Origin: a virus
Strand: one strand, 5' to 3'
Length of the DNA stretch: 59,150 nucleotides
Virus record (IMG/VR): IMGVR_UViG_3300041409_000237
Location: 1 to 59,150 of that record
Shown here one piece after another: positions 38,327 to 47,552 of this stretch. The stretch's first letter is position 1. The number at the start of each line of letters is the position of its first letter. The translations under genes and the position numbers were made by a program. The notes under the pieces are model-generated. The model saw only the letters and a list, made by a program, of their open reading frames with translations, was not told the DNA's origin and searched no databases.

Positions 38327-40180
38327 TTATCCCCACTGGAACACTGCGGCGCGCACCTCAACACCATCTGCCGTTCCGACAGTCTGCGCGCGGTAGCGCA
38401 TGGACGTGCCGGAGGGCTGGCCCGAAATGTCCGCGGCGTTGGCTTCGAAGAGTTGGGTTCCGTCCGACAGCGTGCCCGTCTTGATAAGCGTCAGGAGCGT
38501 TTCGGTCGTCCCTCCGTCGCGGGAAATCTTCCCCAGGAGGTTTGTGTTGGCCGTGATCGTGCCTGTGGTGGGCTTCACTTCAAGGAACAGGCTCGCAGTG
38601 GTGGGCACCGCTGCCGCCGTGAAGGTGGCCGAGCGGAGGTCCATCACGGCGGGAGTGCTGCTAAAGAGATCGAAAGCTGCGGTCGGCGGCGTGAACGCGC
38701 CGCCGTAGCGCGCCGTCCCTTTCGAAATGCGGATTTCGTCGATGTGACCCGTAAAGGAGCTAGCGAGCGTTCGGTCCGTGCCGATTCGGAGCGGGAGGTT
38801 GGTTGAAGTCAGATCGATGCTAACCGTCGCCGTAGCAACGGAAACGCCATTCAAGTAGACTGTGAACACATTGCCCAGACGCTCAAGGGCAACGTGGCTC
38901 CACGTGTTCAAGGTGACTGTTGCAGCAGATGTAAGTGTGGTAGCCGCGCCGCTCGCGGCCGCATTGGAAACCACCGCAACAAGTTGGCGCGAGGCGTCCA
39001 TCATGAGCTGATATTGCTCGAAGTTGACGCCGGACTGCCCGTCCTTCTGGAAGATGTACGACGGCCCTACGGCTGTCGGGTAGATGAAAGCTTCTATGGT
39101 GAAGTTGCCGGTCCCCATGTTGAGGTCGGCGCTGTTCGGGACCGAGAGGTACTTGCCGGAACCGAAGAGACCGGACGCGCCCCCGAACTTGCTCTGCGCG
39201 GTGGAGACCGTGACCGAGCCGGTGTTGGTGACCGTCTTTCCCTTCTCTTCGGTGAAGGTCGTGCTGCCGTTGGTGCCGTCGAGATGGAACAGGGCCGTCG
39301 TGTACGTATCGACGGAACGATTGGCGTACAGGTTGTTCGCGCTGTCGTAGGCCGCGTTCACCGAGGACCCGGTGTTGATCCCCGTCTGGTCCTTGTAGTC
39401 GTCCACGATGCCAGCAGCGAGGCCCGCGAAGGTGCCCTTCAGCTTCGCGATCTCAACCCACATGGTGCGAGCATCGGTGAGACTCGCACCAGAGGCGACA
39501 ACGTAACCGCTACCCGCGCTGTTGACTGTCAGCGCTTTGCCTGCGTCGGCAGCCGTGACCGCAGGGAGATTAACCCCCGCAGCACTGGCGGCGGCCTGCG
39601 ATGCGCTACTTGCAGCGCTCGTTGCCGATGTTGCTGACGAGGTCGCACTGGTCGCCGACGCCGTAGCGGAGTTCGCTGATGCCGTCGCAGAATTGGCTGC
39701 TGCCGTAGCAGAATTTGCAGCGGCAGTGGCCGATCCGGCGGCCGCCGTAGCGGAGGCGGCGGTTGCGGCTGTTGCTGTCGCTACAGGATCAATGGCGTAG
39801 GCAATCGTGCCGTTAGTGTACCATTTGCATGCCCGACCAGCCGGGATAACCGCGCCCGTGCCCCCGGAAGGCGTGAGCGTGCAGTCATAGGCCGTTGCGT
39901 TATCAACGATGTGCCAGTCTTCGGTGGCGGGGAGCGTAACGGTGAAGGGGGCCGCGACCGCGCCTGGTACAAGGCGGAAAACCCGATTGCGGGCCTGATC
40001 GGAGATGTAGTTGTTTGAGGTAAGCGTCGCGTCGCCATTGACCGTGATAGTCTCGACGCCGTGAATGGACTCGTCGACCATATCGACGACACCAGCATTT
40101 AGCTCGGTGCCCCAGCTATTGAAGTTGTCCCCCGTCGCCTGTTTTTGGTAGCGGCCTCGAGTGGTCGGTGTATTTGCCAT
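38327..40180 (-). CDS. Tail fibre with LamG-like domain (617 aa)
   Basis: N-terminal virion-anchoring region (TINVGD-like beta segments, VDMVDESIHGVETITVNGDA). A stretch of Ala/Ser/Thr heptad repeats (about 145-205, SATAAANSATAAANSAT) predicts a trimeric shaft. A LamG/concanavalin-type domain follows (about 300-510, ALFHLDGTNGSTTFTEEKGK, HIDEIRISKGTARYGG). The C-terminus is a small beta domain. Most likely the host receptor-binding protein. Confidence 0.8.
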   Translation of the reverse strand: MANTPTTRGRYQKQATGDNFNSWGTELNAGVVDMVDESIHGVETITVNGDATLTSNNYISDQARNRVFRLVPGAVAAPFTVTLPATEDWHIVDNATAYDCTLTPSGGTGAVIPAGRACKWYTNGTIAYAIDPVATATAATAASATAAAGSATAAANSATAAANSATASANSATASATSATSSATSATSAASSASQAAASAAGVNLPAVTAADAGKALTVNSAGSGYVVASGASLTDARTMWVEIAKLKGTFAGLAAGIVDDYKDQTGINTGSSVNAAYDSANNLYANRSVDTYTTALFHLDGTNGSTTFTEEKGKTVTNTGSVTVSTAQSKFGGASGLFGSGKYLSVPNSADLNMGTGNFTIEAFIYPTAVGPSYIFQKDGQSGVNFEQYQLMMDASRQLVAVVSNAAASGAATTLTSAATVTLNTWSHVALERLGNVFTVYLNGVSVATATVSIDLTSTNLPLRIGTDRTLASSFTGHIDEIRISKGTARYGGAFTPPTAAFDLFSSTPAVMDLRSATFTAAAVPTTASLFLEVKPTTGTITANTNLLGKISRDGGTTETLLTLIKTGTLSDGTQLFEANAADISGQPSGTSMRYRAQTVGTADGVEVRAAVFQWG

Positions 40181-40423
40181 TTACGATACCACCGCTCTGT
40201 CCGTCGCCCGTCGCCAGGCTCCGGTGCTATCAAAGAATGCCAGCACCTCGCCCCCAGCCTCGTCAGTCACGATGGCTAAGCGAATTGAGCCGCTAGTCGG
40301 AAGGTTGGCCTTGGCGATGTATGGAGGCTTGATGGCCTGCTGCACGCTCTGGATCGCCGCGTTGATCGAGTTCTCTAGCTGCTGCGCCCAAAGAGGTGCT
40401 TCGCCGCCAACGACGACCCTCAT
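40181..40423 (-). CDS. Small virion-associated protein (80 aa)
   Basis: MRVVVGGEAPLWAQQLENSI then a beta end resembling a phage module that closes with FFDSTGAWRRAT. The ATGA overlap upstream and its place before the fibre gene suggest a fibre-attachment or structural role. Confidence 0.6.
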   Translation of the reverse strand: MRVVVGGEAPLWAQQLENSINAAIQSVQQAIKPPYIAKANLPTSGSIRLAIVTDEAGGEVLAFFDSTGAWRRATDRAVVS

Positions 40424-41061
40424 GGCGTCGGAGCCCGCAGGCGAACACGGCTATTGCCCCACCGAGCCTTGCGATCCGTGTTCACCAGGCCGTCCACAAA
40501 GCCCTTGAACATGGTCCCGAGGGCTGCTGCTCGTACATCGTCCATCATGTACGGAGCGGCATGGAGGAGGGCCCCATACAGGTAGACCATCGGCGCTTTC
40601 GTCAGGAGCCAGTTGGTCGGGTTTGCGTCCGAGAGCGCGGGGATCTTGGCGTAGTAGCTGACGATGATATCCGACGTGCCGTGCGGGTAGGTGATGATCG
40701 TCCCGCCCGAGAGCACATAGCCGTTCGGCGTCGCCGAGGCCGACGAGTAGGCGTATTCATCAACTCCGAAGTCGGGAGAGACCAAGCCGCCCATGCTCGC
40801 GTTCGGGCTGGAGTTTGAGCGAACCGACCGGAGCTCCAGAAAATCATCGGGCAGGGTCGCTACGCCGTCCGTAGGGGTCAGCGTGTCGCTCGTCTCCATC
40901 TCCGACACCCGCAGGGCCGGAATGTCACCAAAGCCGTAGTTGAACATCTGCTCGGCGGCGGTGATGAAGTCGGGGACTTGGGCCTCGAAATCCGTGTCGC
41001 CGGCTCTCATCGCCCAGGTCGTGATGGCGTCCTGAAGCGTTGAGTAGCTGGTGATGGCCAT
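40420..41061 (-). CDS. Head-tail adaptor (P22 gp4-like)
   Basis: A 213-residue protein: MAITSYSTLQDAITTWAMRA, LRVSEMETSDTLTPTDGVAT, then LPDDFLELRSV and FVDGLVNTDRKAR. This order matches the tail accessory/adaptor proteins of P22-like podoviruses that sit under the portal. Position between capsid and tail genes agrees. Confidence 0.7.
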   Translation of the reverse strand: MAITSYSTLQDAITTWAMRAGDTDFEAQVPDFITAAEQMFNYGFGDIPALRVSEMETSDTLTPTDGVATLPDDFLELRSVRSNSSPNASMGGLVSPDFGVDEYAYSSASATPNGYVLSGGTIITYPHGTSDIIVSYYAKIPALSDANPTNWLLTKAPMVYLYGALLHAAPYMMDDVRAAALGTMFKGFVDGLVNTDRKARWGNSRVRLRAPTP

Positions 41062-41063
41062 GG

Positions 41064-41426
41064 TTAAATCCGGCCCCTGAACGTGCGATAGCGACGATTT
41101 TCAGAGTCGTTGATCCACCGCTTCACCCACCCGTCATCACCAGCCTGCACGGCAGGAAGGATGGTCGAGTAGTAGGTCGGCAGGTCGATGCTGGCGACGA
41201 TCTGGCCGTCACCGAACCGCTTGCCTTCCGACTCTTTCAGCCGCTCGTTGTTGGCTTGAAAAAGAGGGTCGGTGATCGTGCGCTTGCAGACCGCAAACAC
41301 GCCCGGCTCGATCTCAGCCGACCACGTCACGCTGTCTGGGGCTCGGGCAGTAATCTCGCCCTTCCCGCCGAACGGATCGTCGAGGGGGTCGCCCACCTCG
41401 ACGGTCGTTTTCGTCGCGATGCTCAC
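41064..41426 (-). CDS. Hypothetical structural protein (120 aa, GTG start)
   Basis: MSIATKTTVEVGDPLDDPFG to NRRYRTFRGRI. The GTG overlaps the upstream stop as GTGA; the longer reading is rejected. Lies in the head-completion region. No recognised family. Confidence 0.6.
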   Translation of the reverse strand: MSIATKTTVEVGDPLDDPFGGKGEITARAPDSVTWSAEIEPGVFAVCKRTITDPLFQANNERLKESEGKRFGDGQIVASIDLPTYYSTILPAVQAGDDGWVKRWINDSENRRYRTFRGRI

Positions 41427-42418
41427 GCGAACGTCTGCTTGGTCGGAACGGCAATGCCGTTCAGGTGCAGAATGCGCTGGGCTTCCTTCTCGGACACCTT
41501 GACCACCGTGCCCTCGGGCAGCGTCCGCATGACCTCGCCGGACTGGCTCTGAAGCTCGCCGTCCTCGTTCTCCCACGAGATCGGCGCGTACTTTCGCTTG
41601 AGCTCGACCTCGACCATCTTCGGCTTGGCCTTCGTCGGCGCCGCCTCGGGCTGTTCAACCCGAAGGTTCGTCTCAAGCGGCTGCGGTGCTTCGTTCGACA
41701 CTCTCTCTGCCTCCACACGCTGCTCATGCTGCAGCTCTTCGATGCGACGACGCTCGGCGATGGCACGCTCATTGGCGCGGGCCTGCTCGGGGGTCTTCTT
41801 GTCCTGCAAAGCGTCGCCCTTGTCGGACTCACGCTGAGCAGCAACGCGCTCCTTGTGACCCGCCTCTTCGATCTCCTCGAGAATGCGGCGGTTCTCCTCG
41901 TGAGCCCGCTGGACCATGGGATCGCGGCGGTACTGCTCTGCCGTGCCGCGGTCTGACTCGCGTTGAGCGTCGGCCCGCTGCTTCTCGCCAAGCTTTTCGG
42001 CCTCGGCGTAATCACGCTCAGCCGTGCCCTCGGGGAAGTTCTCGGGCGGCTGGTTCGGCCCCTGCTGGGTGAGCAGCTGCTCGGGGTTGGCGTTGTAGTG
42101 CTCCTTAACGAGCACGCTGCCCGAGTGGTCGGTCGGAAGGCGACCCGGACCCGGAACGTCCAGCTCCGACACCAAGGCAGTCGGCGGCTCGGGGTTGGTG
42201 CCTTCCGGGCGACCCTTGGCAATCACATCAGCCTGCGGCTGCGGCTTGCCGGTCTCAGTCGGGTCCTTCGGGGGCGTCTGAGACGGATCGGCGGGGACAT
42301 GCACCCCGTCCGAGCCCGACTTGTCATCGCCGCTCTTCTCAAGGTGCTTCGCGTCAGGAATCTTCTGGCCCTTGGCCGCGTCCAGTCTCGGGCGGCCAGG
42401 CTTGCGCTTCTCTGCCAT
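41423..42418 (-). CDS. Charged coiled-coil protein (331 aa)
   Basis: Opens MAEKRKPGRPRLDAAKGQKI (AT-hook-like RKPGRPRL), continues as a Glu/Arg/Gln-rich coiled coil (ERAIAERRRIEELQHEQRVE) and ends in a small globular part (VVKVSEKEAQRILHLNGIAV). A virion or assembly protein by position; function unknown. Confidence 0.6.
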   Translation of the reverse strand: MAEKRKPGRPRLDAAKGQKIPDAKHLEKSGDDKSGSDGVHVPADPSQTPPKDPTETGKPQPQADVIAKGRPEGTNPEPPTALVSELDVPGPGRLPTDHSGSVLVKEHYNANPEQLLTQQGPNQPPENFPEGTAERDYAEAEKLGEKQRADAQRESDRGTAEQYRRDPMVQRAHEENRRILEEIEEAGHKERVAAQRESDKGDALQDKKTPEQARANERAIAERRRIEELQHEQRVEAERVSNEAPQPLETNLRVEQPEAAPTKAKPKMVEVELKRKYAPISWENEDGELQSQSGEVMRTLPEGTVVKVSEKEAQRILHLNGIAVPTKQTFA

Positions 42419-42447
42419 GTGCGTGGTTCCTTAAATGAGAGGAGGCG

Positions 42448-42771
42448 TTACGCCGGGATCGAGAACCACCGGCCTTCGCGGCCAGCGACGAAAAGGACAG
42501 CCTTGTTGGCGGTCTGCGAATAGACAGCGTTCGCAGCGAGGGCGTTGATGCTGTCGCCCGGCGCCGGGAACACGCCCATGGCGTTGGCCGCTGCCGAGTT
42601 GATGACCACACAAGTCTTGCCCTTGGTGGCCTTCGGGAGCTTCACGGCGTCCGCCGCAGTCCCGACCGTGACGACATCGTTGACGCCCTGCTCAAGCTGC
42701 AATGCGCCCGCCTGAGTCTGCGTGGTGCTCGCAACGAGCCCCGTGGTGGTTTGAACATTCCGTCTGAACAT
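42448..42771 (-). CDS. Head decoration-like protein (107 aa)
   Basis: Beta-rich 107-residue protein, LVASTTQTQAGALQLEQGVN and VVINSAAANAMGVFPAPGDS, following the capsid gene. It resembles small head or fibre-knob proteins of related podoviruses. The call is by pattern and position. Confidence 0.55.
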   Translation of the reverse strand: MFRRNVQTTTGLVASTTQTQAGALQLEQGVNDVVTVGTAADAVKLPKATKGKTCVVINSAAANAMGVFPAPGDSINALAANAVYSQTANKAVLFVAGREGRWFSIPA

Positions 42772-42808
42772 CGGTGGACCCTCTTCTTGGGATATGAGGT
42801 CAAAGAAA

Positions 42809-42830
42809 AAGCCGCCCCGAGGAGCGGCTT
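42809..42830 (-). terminator. Terminator downstream of the capsid/HNH genes
   Basis: AAGCCGC / GCGGCTT stem followed on the minus strand by TTTCTTTGACC. Lies between the HNH gene at 42857 and the decoration-like gene. Confidence 0.7.
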
Positions 42831-42856
42831 GGCATCAGATCCCGGAGGGGATCGGA

Positions 42857-43930
42857 TTAGGCGATGTGCTTCCAGGTTTTGCCTCGTTGGACAGCGGACA
42901 GGCAGTTCTCTGTCACACCGAACATCGCGGCTAACTCTCGGAGCTTCAGGTGCCGATTGGCTCTGGCAAACCTGACCTGCTCCTCGTTAAGGCCAATCCG
43001 TCGATTTCCTGTCTGCTCAGCGGCTGTGGCCCATCGGCAGTTTTCAGGGCTGTAGTCACCGTTCACGTCAATCCGGTCTAGGCTATAGCCCTTCGGCGGG
43101 TCGCCCATGTCGGCGTAGAAGTTCTCGAAGCTGTTCCAGCGCTCGCAGACCTTGATGCCCCGACCGCCGTAGTGGTGGAAGTTGCTCGTGTTCGGGTTAT
43201 TGCAGCGCGTTTTCATCGCGTGCCATGTGCCGTAGACCCGAGACCGTTTGCTCTTTTGATTTTGCCCATGAACGGTTTTTGATACCGCAATGCGCAATCC
43301 CCTTTCGCAGCCGCATGATCGCAATCTGCCCTGTGCGAAGAAGGCTCCCACCATTTCTTTTTCAGTTCCACAGTCACATCGGACGAGCCATTTACGGCGC
43401 CCGCCTGCGAAGGGCATCTCGTGTACCGCAACCAAGCTCCCAAACCGGCGGCCGGTAAGGTCAACCGCCCTTCGGCCGCTCTTTCCAGCGGGATCATCTT
43501 TGGTGGCCCACATGCAGTTACCGGGCTCATAGTCCCGATCCTTGTCGATCCTCCCGAGGACATGTTGGTCAGATGGAGGCTCACCAACGTCGGCAAGGAA
43601 GGCATCGAACGAATGCCATCGCTCAAACAACTTGATGCCTCGCCCGCCGAACCTCGGATAATGAGGCTGCTTAGGATCGTGACAGCGCTTCTTTACGCTC
43701 TCCCACGTCCGGTACGCCTTGGTCTTAGCGCCGCGAGATGCGTAGCCATGCTTGGTGTGGCGACAGCCGCACGAGACGGTGTTTAGAAGGGCTGTAGAGG
43801 GCAGAAATACCGTTTGGCCGCAGTCACACTGACAAAGCCAGTTTCGACGCCCCTTGGCATCACTTCCGATGTCCTTAAGAGCAACAAGCGAGCCGTGGCG
43901 GAATCCAGTAAAGTTCCTCGGCGCATTCAT
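42857..43930 (-). CDS. Tandem-duplicated HNH-like endonuclease (357 aa)
   Basis: Two successive units of the same endonuclease. Unit 1 has [39 protein letters not shown]; unit 2 has [39 protein letters not shown]. Each unit is preceded by a CDCG/CGC zinc-type module. The C-terminus ([20 protein letters not shown]) is a helix-turn-helix. It sits just downstream of the intron-split capsid gene, on the same strand. MNAPRNF is taken as start. Confidence 0.8.
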   Translation of the reverse strand: MNAPRNFTGFRHGSLVALKDIGSDAKGRRNWLCQCDCGQTVFLPSTALLNTVSCGCRHTKHGYASRGAKTKAYRTWESVKKRCHDPKQPHYPRFGGRGIKLFERWHSFDAFLADVGEPPSDQHVLGRIDKDRDYEPGNCMWATKDDPAGKSGRRAVDLTGRRFGSLVAVHEMPFAGGRRKWLVRCDCGTEKEMVGAFFAQGRLRSCGCERGLRIAVSKTVHGQNQKSKRSRVYGTWHAMKTRCNNPNTSNFHHYGGRGIKVCERWNSFENFYADMGDPPKGYSLDRIDVNGDYSPENCRWATAAEQTGNRRIGLNEEQVRFARANRHLKLRELAAMFGVTENCLSAVQRGKTWKHIA

Positions 43931-44004
43931 GGGAGGCTCTGGGTTGGTGTTGGCAATTACGAGTGTAACCGCCAACACCGTTTTTGCAAGAGCTACGTCA
44001 CCGA

Positions 44005-45782
44005 TTAGGTGGACGCAGTTAGCCCATAGACATCGGCCACGACGGCGTGCGCGGCCTCATTCGTTACCATTAGACACCACTCGCAGAGCATGACCTTGGC
44101 GGTCGCGTCTGCGTTGGTGGTCACGTCCTTGTCTTCCTGAATCGGGCGAAGGAAGCCCTTCTTGACCTTGTCCGGGTCGATCAGGAACACGGACGAGGCG
44201 ACCGTGGCTGAGGTGCGGGCCATCTGGCGGTTCGGAACGAAGCTCATCAGTCCGAAGTCGGAGAGATAAGCGTCAGCCGCGCCGAGGATGGTCGCCTGCT
44301 CGTTGCTCGACGCCGTCATGTGCAGGTTCGCCACGTTGGCGTCCGACATGAAGGTCGAGAACACACGCTTGTTCCAGGGCGATCCCATGATGATCTTGGG
44401 ATTGCCGCCAGAGGCGTAAGCGAGCGAAATGCCCTCATCGAGGAGCGTCTTCGTGAACGCACGGAGCGTTCCAGCAGTCGCAGCGTCTACGACGCCCGTG
44501 CCGCTGTTGAAGCCGCCAGACGCACCGCCAGCGCCGAAGCTGTCGTTGGTCTTGAGCCACGCGCGCATACCAGCGCTCTGTCGCGTCGCGCCACCGATGG
44601 AGGCGTTGTTCGACAGCATCGAAGCCTCGATGTCGTGACGGAGCGCGATACCCGCGCGCTGACGTTCACGACCGAGTTCCGACTGAGGCCCGGCCTTGGA
44701 CACAGCTTCCTGCGTCCGAGACACGACGAACGACTCACGCGAGATCTGCGTGTAGTTGCCAACGCGCACGGTCGGCGTGATGGCGTTGTAGGTGTAGACG
44801 TCACCTTCCAACTGCTTGTTGGTCAGCACGGGAACGCGGATGGAGTCATTGCTCCACTCTGGCTTCGTGCCTTCAACGGTCTCCTTCTCCAACATGGAGT
44901 AGAAGGGGGTCTCTTCCAATTGTGTTATCGCGCGGCTCTTTATCCACGCTTCTCACGGTTTCCGCGTGAGTTCAGACTATATCATCTACCGTCGCCATGC
45001 TATGTTTCGCCAATGTGGTCAGCGAAGCACAACCTACCTGCCTGTCAGGCCTGCGGAACGACAGTCACCCCTCACCGAGCCCACGGGCTTTGCCGAAACT
45101 GCTACGCCAAATCGAAGGGGTTCGTTTGGCAGAAGCAGCATCAACAAAAGCACCGCGCGAAGATCACGACCTACGCCCGAGAATGGGCGCGGGCTAATCC
45201 CGCCAGCGTCGCCAAGACACGGCGCAAATACATTGAGAGCGATGCTCAACGCGCCCGCGATCAGGCGCGTAAGCACCTGAGAACGTGGCGAGTGAAGAAC
45301 CGCGCTCCATTCTGCATCGTGTGTGGTGAAGATCGGGTGGCCGAATGGGCTCACCTAGTTCCGCATTGCGATGGCGGACCAGTTGCACCGTGGAACTTGG
45401 TGCCGCTGTGTCCTACTCACCACCGCTGTTTTGACCTCGGGTTAATGACCGAGGATGAGAGGCAGATTGTAGAACCCTACTTGGCCGAAGCTAAGGAGAG
45501 GATGGTACGGTAGTCGGGCGCTCGTGGGCGGATTATTCTTTCGTCACCGCCTAGTCGTTGAACCTTCCGCATCCCTGGGCCTTGCGGCTTACGTATGCGG
45601 CTTGGCTGCTGATTACCCTCGACTTCACGTTAGGGCTTCCCAGCAATTCACCCGATGTTCGATCACCGTTGCCGGTGAAAGGCCCTAGAAACTCAAGGCG
45701 TAATGCGGTCGATGATGTTGGAAAACGTCTCCCGATTGCGAGTGGAGTTCGCAACGGTAAACGTGTTGGTCAAAACTGCCAT
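44005..45782 (-). CDS. Major capsid protein, split by a group I intron (join 45782-45696, 44916-44005)
   Basis: Exon 1 (45696-45782) encodes [20 protein letters not shown] to DRITP (29 residues) and runs straight into a stop codon in the intron. Exon 2 (44005-44916) continues [20 protein letters not shown]. Joined, they give 332 residues with the typical opening of SU10/DUF5309-type major capsid proteins, in which ITPEETPF is continuous. It follows the scaffold gene. Without splicing no full-length capsid can be made. Confidence 0.9.
44917..45695 (-). ncRNA. Group I self-splicing intron in the capsid gene
   Basis: A 779-nt intron on the minus strand. The 5' splice site follows the U of CCT|TGAG, paired as U-G in P1 with TAGGGC; the 3' site is after the terminal G of AATTG|GAAGAG. 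P10 can form between GAAG and TTTC. Core elements in order: P AATTGCTGGGAA (45637-45648), Q AATCAGCAGCCAAGC (45600-45614), R GTTCAACGACTAGG (45550-45563), S GATATAGTCTGAAC (44970-44983). R and S are complementary as GTTCA..GACTA / TAGTC..TGAAC, forming P7. Confidence 0.9.
45013..45513 (+). CDS. Intron-encoded HNH endonuclease, antisense to the capsid gene
   Basis: A 166-residue protein: zinc knuckle [20 protein letters not shown], a basic helical linker, then HNH module [20 protein letters not shown] and [14 protein letters not shown]. It lies within the intron loop between R and S, on the strand opposite the capsid gene, so it needs its own promoter. Presumed homing endonuclease that spreads the intron to intronless capsid genes. 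Confidence 0.85.
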   Translation: MWSAKHNLPACQACGTTVTPHRAHGLCRNCYAKSKGFVWQKQHQQKHRAKITTYAREWARANPASVAKTRRKYIESDAQRARDQARKHLRTWRVKNRAPFCIVCGEDRVAEWAHLVPHCDGGPVAPWNLVPLCPTHHRCFDLGLMTEDERQIVEPYLAEAKERMVR

Positions 45783-45793
45783 GGAAATGAACC

Positions 45794-46864
45794 TTAATCA
45801 AAGAGGGCGAGAGCCGCCGCAGCATCGCCGGGGCGGCCGGTTTTCATCGCTCTCTGGATCAGTTCATCAGCTTTTGCCTGATCGGCGGCCTTCGGTGCTT
45901 CGCGCTTTGTGGGCGCTGCCACCGGGACTGCCGTGGCTACCTTGGCCTGCACGACGGTCTTTTGGGCCGCCTGCTTGGCAAGGTGCTCATCCCACCGCTT
46001 GGCTTTTTCATAGAGAGAAACAACGCCGACCACCAAACGGTGATCGTGTACGTTCGCTGCTTCTTCGTCGTTAAAGCCCATTAGCTTAGCGGCTTCCGAG
46101 TATGCTCTCGTGAAGTCGTTAGCCTTCGCGGGGTCCCTTAGCTCAGGACGTACAGACAGAAGTTTGTTTGTTTCCTGAGTTAGCCGTTGTGCCGCTTGCA
46201 CATCATGTTCACGCTTGGCCATAGCCATGCGCGCCTGTTGTGCCTGCTGCAACTGCTGGAACTGCCCCATTTCCTGATTGTAAAGGACCATCTGCTGGTA
46301 GTGCTCGATGGGGTCTTCCGTTGCCAACTTCGGATCGGGGGGCTGGGGAAGCTTCGTCTGCGCAAACTGTTGGGTTAGCGACAGAACGTGCTGAGCGTAC
46401 TGATCTTTTTGAGCGAGCTGAGCTTCACGAGCCTGTAGCTCCTGGAAACGCTGTTCCAGTTGCGGCTTGATCCGCTCATATTCCCGTCCTGCTTCGATAA
46501 GAGGCTTGGCCTCTGCTACGGTCACAGAAGTGCGGTCACGCAGGCGCACTTTCATGTTTCCGTGAGCGACTAGTTCCTCTTCCGCGTTAGGGTCGGGCTC
46601 GGCCTTCTCTTCGTCGGCCGGAACAGCCTCCTGCGCTTCGGCAGTCGGCTGCGCCTCCTCTTGAGATTCCTCAGCCACCGCAGGGGCGTCGGGCTCAGAA
46701 GGTTTGAGCAATTCAGGGGCGTCGTCTGGCTTCCAGTCCGCCAACATCTCGGCGGCTGCCGAGGCTGAGAGCGGAGCTTCAAGCGGACGCGGGATGACAG
46801 CCTCGGGTGTCACGGGTGCGTCAACTGCGGCCGCAGGCGCAGTCTGTTCGTCTTCGGTAGCCAT
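45794..46864 (-). CDS. Scaffolding-like protein (356 aa)
   Basis: Directly upstream of the capsid gene. Acidic Pro/Ala/Glu-rich N-terminal half (about 1-100), then long Gln-rich coiled coils (QELQAREAQLAQKDQYAQHV) and a small helical C-terminus. Composition and position are those of podoviral scaffolding proteins, though sequence identity to a known one is not visible. ATG 46864 is preferred over the GTG 9 bases upstream. Confidence 0.7.
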   Translation of the reverse strand: MATEDEQTAPAAAVDAPVTPEAVIPRPLEAPLSASAAAEMLADWKPDDAPELLKPSEPDAPAVAEESQEEAQPTAEAQEAVPADEEKAEPDPNAEEELVAHGNMKVRLRDRTSVTVAEAKPLIEAGREYERIKPQLEQRFQELQAREAQLAQKDQYAQHVLSLTQQFAQTKLPQPPDPKLATEDPIEHYQQMVLYNQEMGQFQQLQQAQQARMAMAKREHDVQAAQRLTQETNKLLSVRPELRDPAKANDFTRAYSEAAKLMGFNDEEAANVHDHRLVVGVVSLYEKAKRWDEHLAKQAAQKTVVQAKVATAVPVAAPTKREAPKAADQAKADELIQRAMKTGRPGDAAAALALFD

Positions 46865-46944
46865 AGGTCTCACAATGAGTTTGGGTTGAAAGATCGAACC
46901 GCAAAAAGCGGCTTGGCGGCTGTTACGTCGCTCGCCTCACGAAA

Positions 46945-46965
46945 AAGGCCCCGGTTAGGGGCCTT
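46945..46965 (-). terminator. Terminator between portal-side genes and scaffold
   Basis: AAGGCCCC-TAACC-GGGGCCTT on the minus strand followed by TTTCGTGAG. The 186-base gap 46865-47050 contains this and no gene; a promoter for the capsid transcript probably lies after it. Confidence 0.7.
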
Positions 46966-47050
46966 GATCTCTAAAATCTTCGTTTGCGCCTGAACTCGGC
47001 CGTTTGATCAAACCACCAGGGCCAATAGTGATACGGCTTATTCGCGATCA

Positions 47051-47308
47051 TTAAACGTACCCGCCGCCCCGATTCTGCGCGGCGACTTCCGACTTGGCGT
47101 TCTGGATGTAGGTCCGAAGGCTCGCCTTGAAATCTCGAATGACGTTGACCGTGATGGCACCAATGAGCCTGTCACGATCCCCGCCGGGCTCTGCCGTCAG
47201 GATGCTGTTCACCGCGGCGGCTTCCATCCTGGCCAGGGCCGCGTCCAGTAGCGGCTCCTGTGTCAGAAGGCGATCGGCCTCTAGGGCAAGGCGCTCGGAT
47301 TCGGTCAT
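47051..47308 (-). CDS. Hypothetical structural-region protein (85 aa)
   Basis: An 85-residue helical protein (MTESERLALEADRLLTQEPL) ending in a Gly-rich tail (QNRGGGYV). This type is recurrent beside phage portal genes. Function unknown. Confidence 0.6.
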   Translation of the reverse strand: MTESERLALEADRLLTQEPLLDAALARMEAAAVNSILTAEPGGDRDRLIGAITVNVIRDFKASLRTYIQNAKSEVAAQNRGGGYV

Positions 47309-47330
47309 GCGGGCTTACCCCTCCGCTCAT

Positions 47331-47552
47331 TCAAAAGCTTACCGTCGATCCCTTGCGTCTGAACGTAGGGCTCTTAGGCGAGGCCATTCCAATCTTCTTC
47401 GCGTAAGCCGCTTCGGCCTTGGCGCGCTCGGCTTCGCGCTGCCTCAGATCCTCGGCCACCTTGTCGCTCACCTTGCCGTCCTTGGTCCGCTTTTCAGATG
47501 CGGTACGGATTTCCTCGTCAGACTTGATGACGGTGGAGCGGCGGGCTTCCAT
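47331..47552 (-). CDS. Basic coiled-coil protein (73 aa)
   Basis: MEARRSTVIKSDEEIRTASE then a Lys/Arg/Glu-rich helix and a basic end (SPTFRRKGSTVSF). The start overlaps the upstream gene by 35 bases. Not recognised. Confidence 0.55.
   Translation of the reverse strand: MEARRSTVIKSDEEIRTASEKRTKDGKVSDKVAEDLRQREAERAKAEAAYAKKIGMASPKSPTFRRKGSTVSF

Noticed and set aside
38327-40180. Tail fibre as target of a diversity-generating retroelement (as in BPP-1-type podoviruses)
   Set aside because: No reverse transcriptase gene and no template/variable repeat pair are visible.
45551-45754. Minus-strand 67-codon frame over the intron 5' end
   Set aside because: Crosses the 5' splice site and intron core in a frame unrelated to the capsid; explained by the intron.
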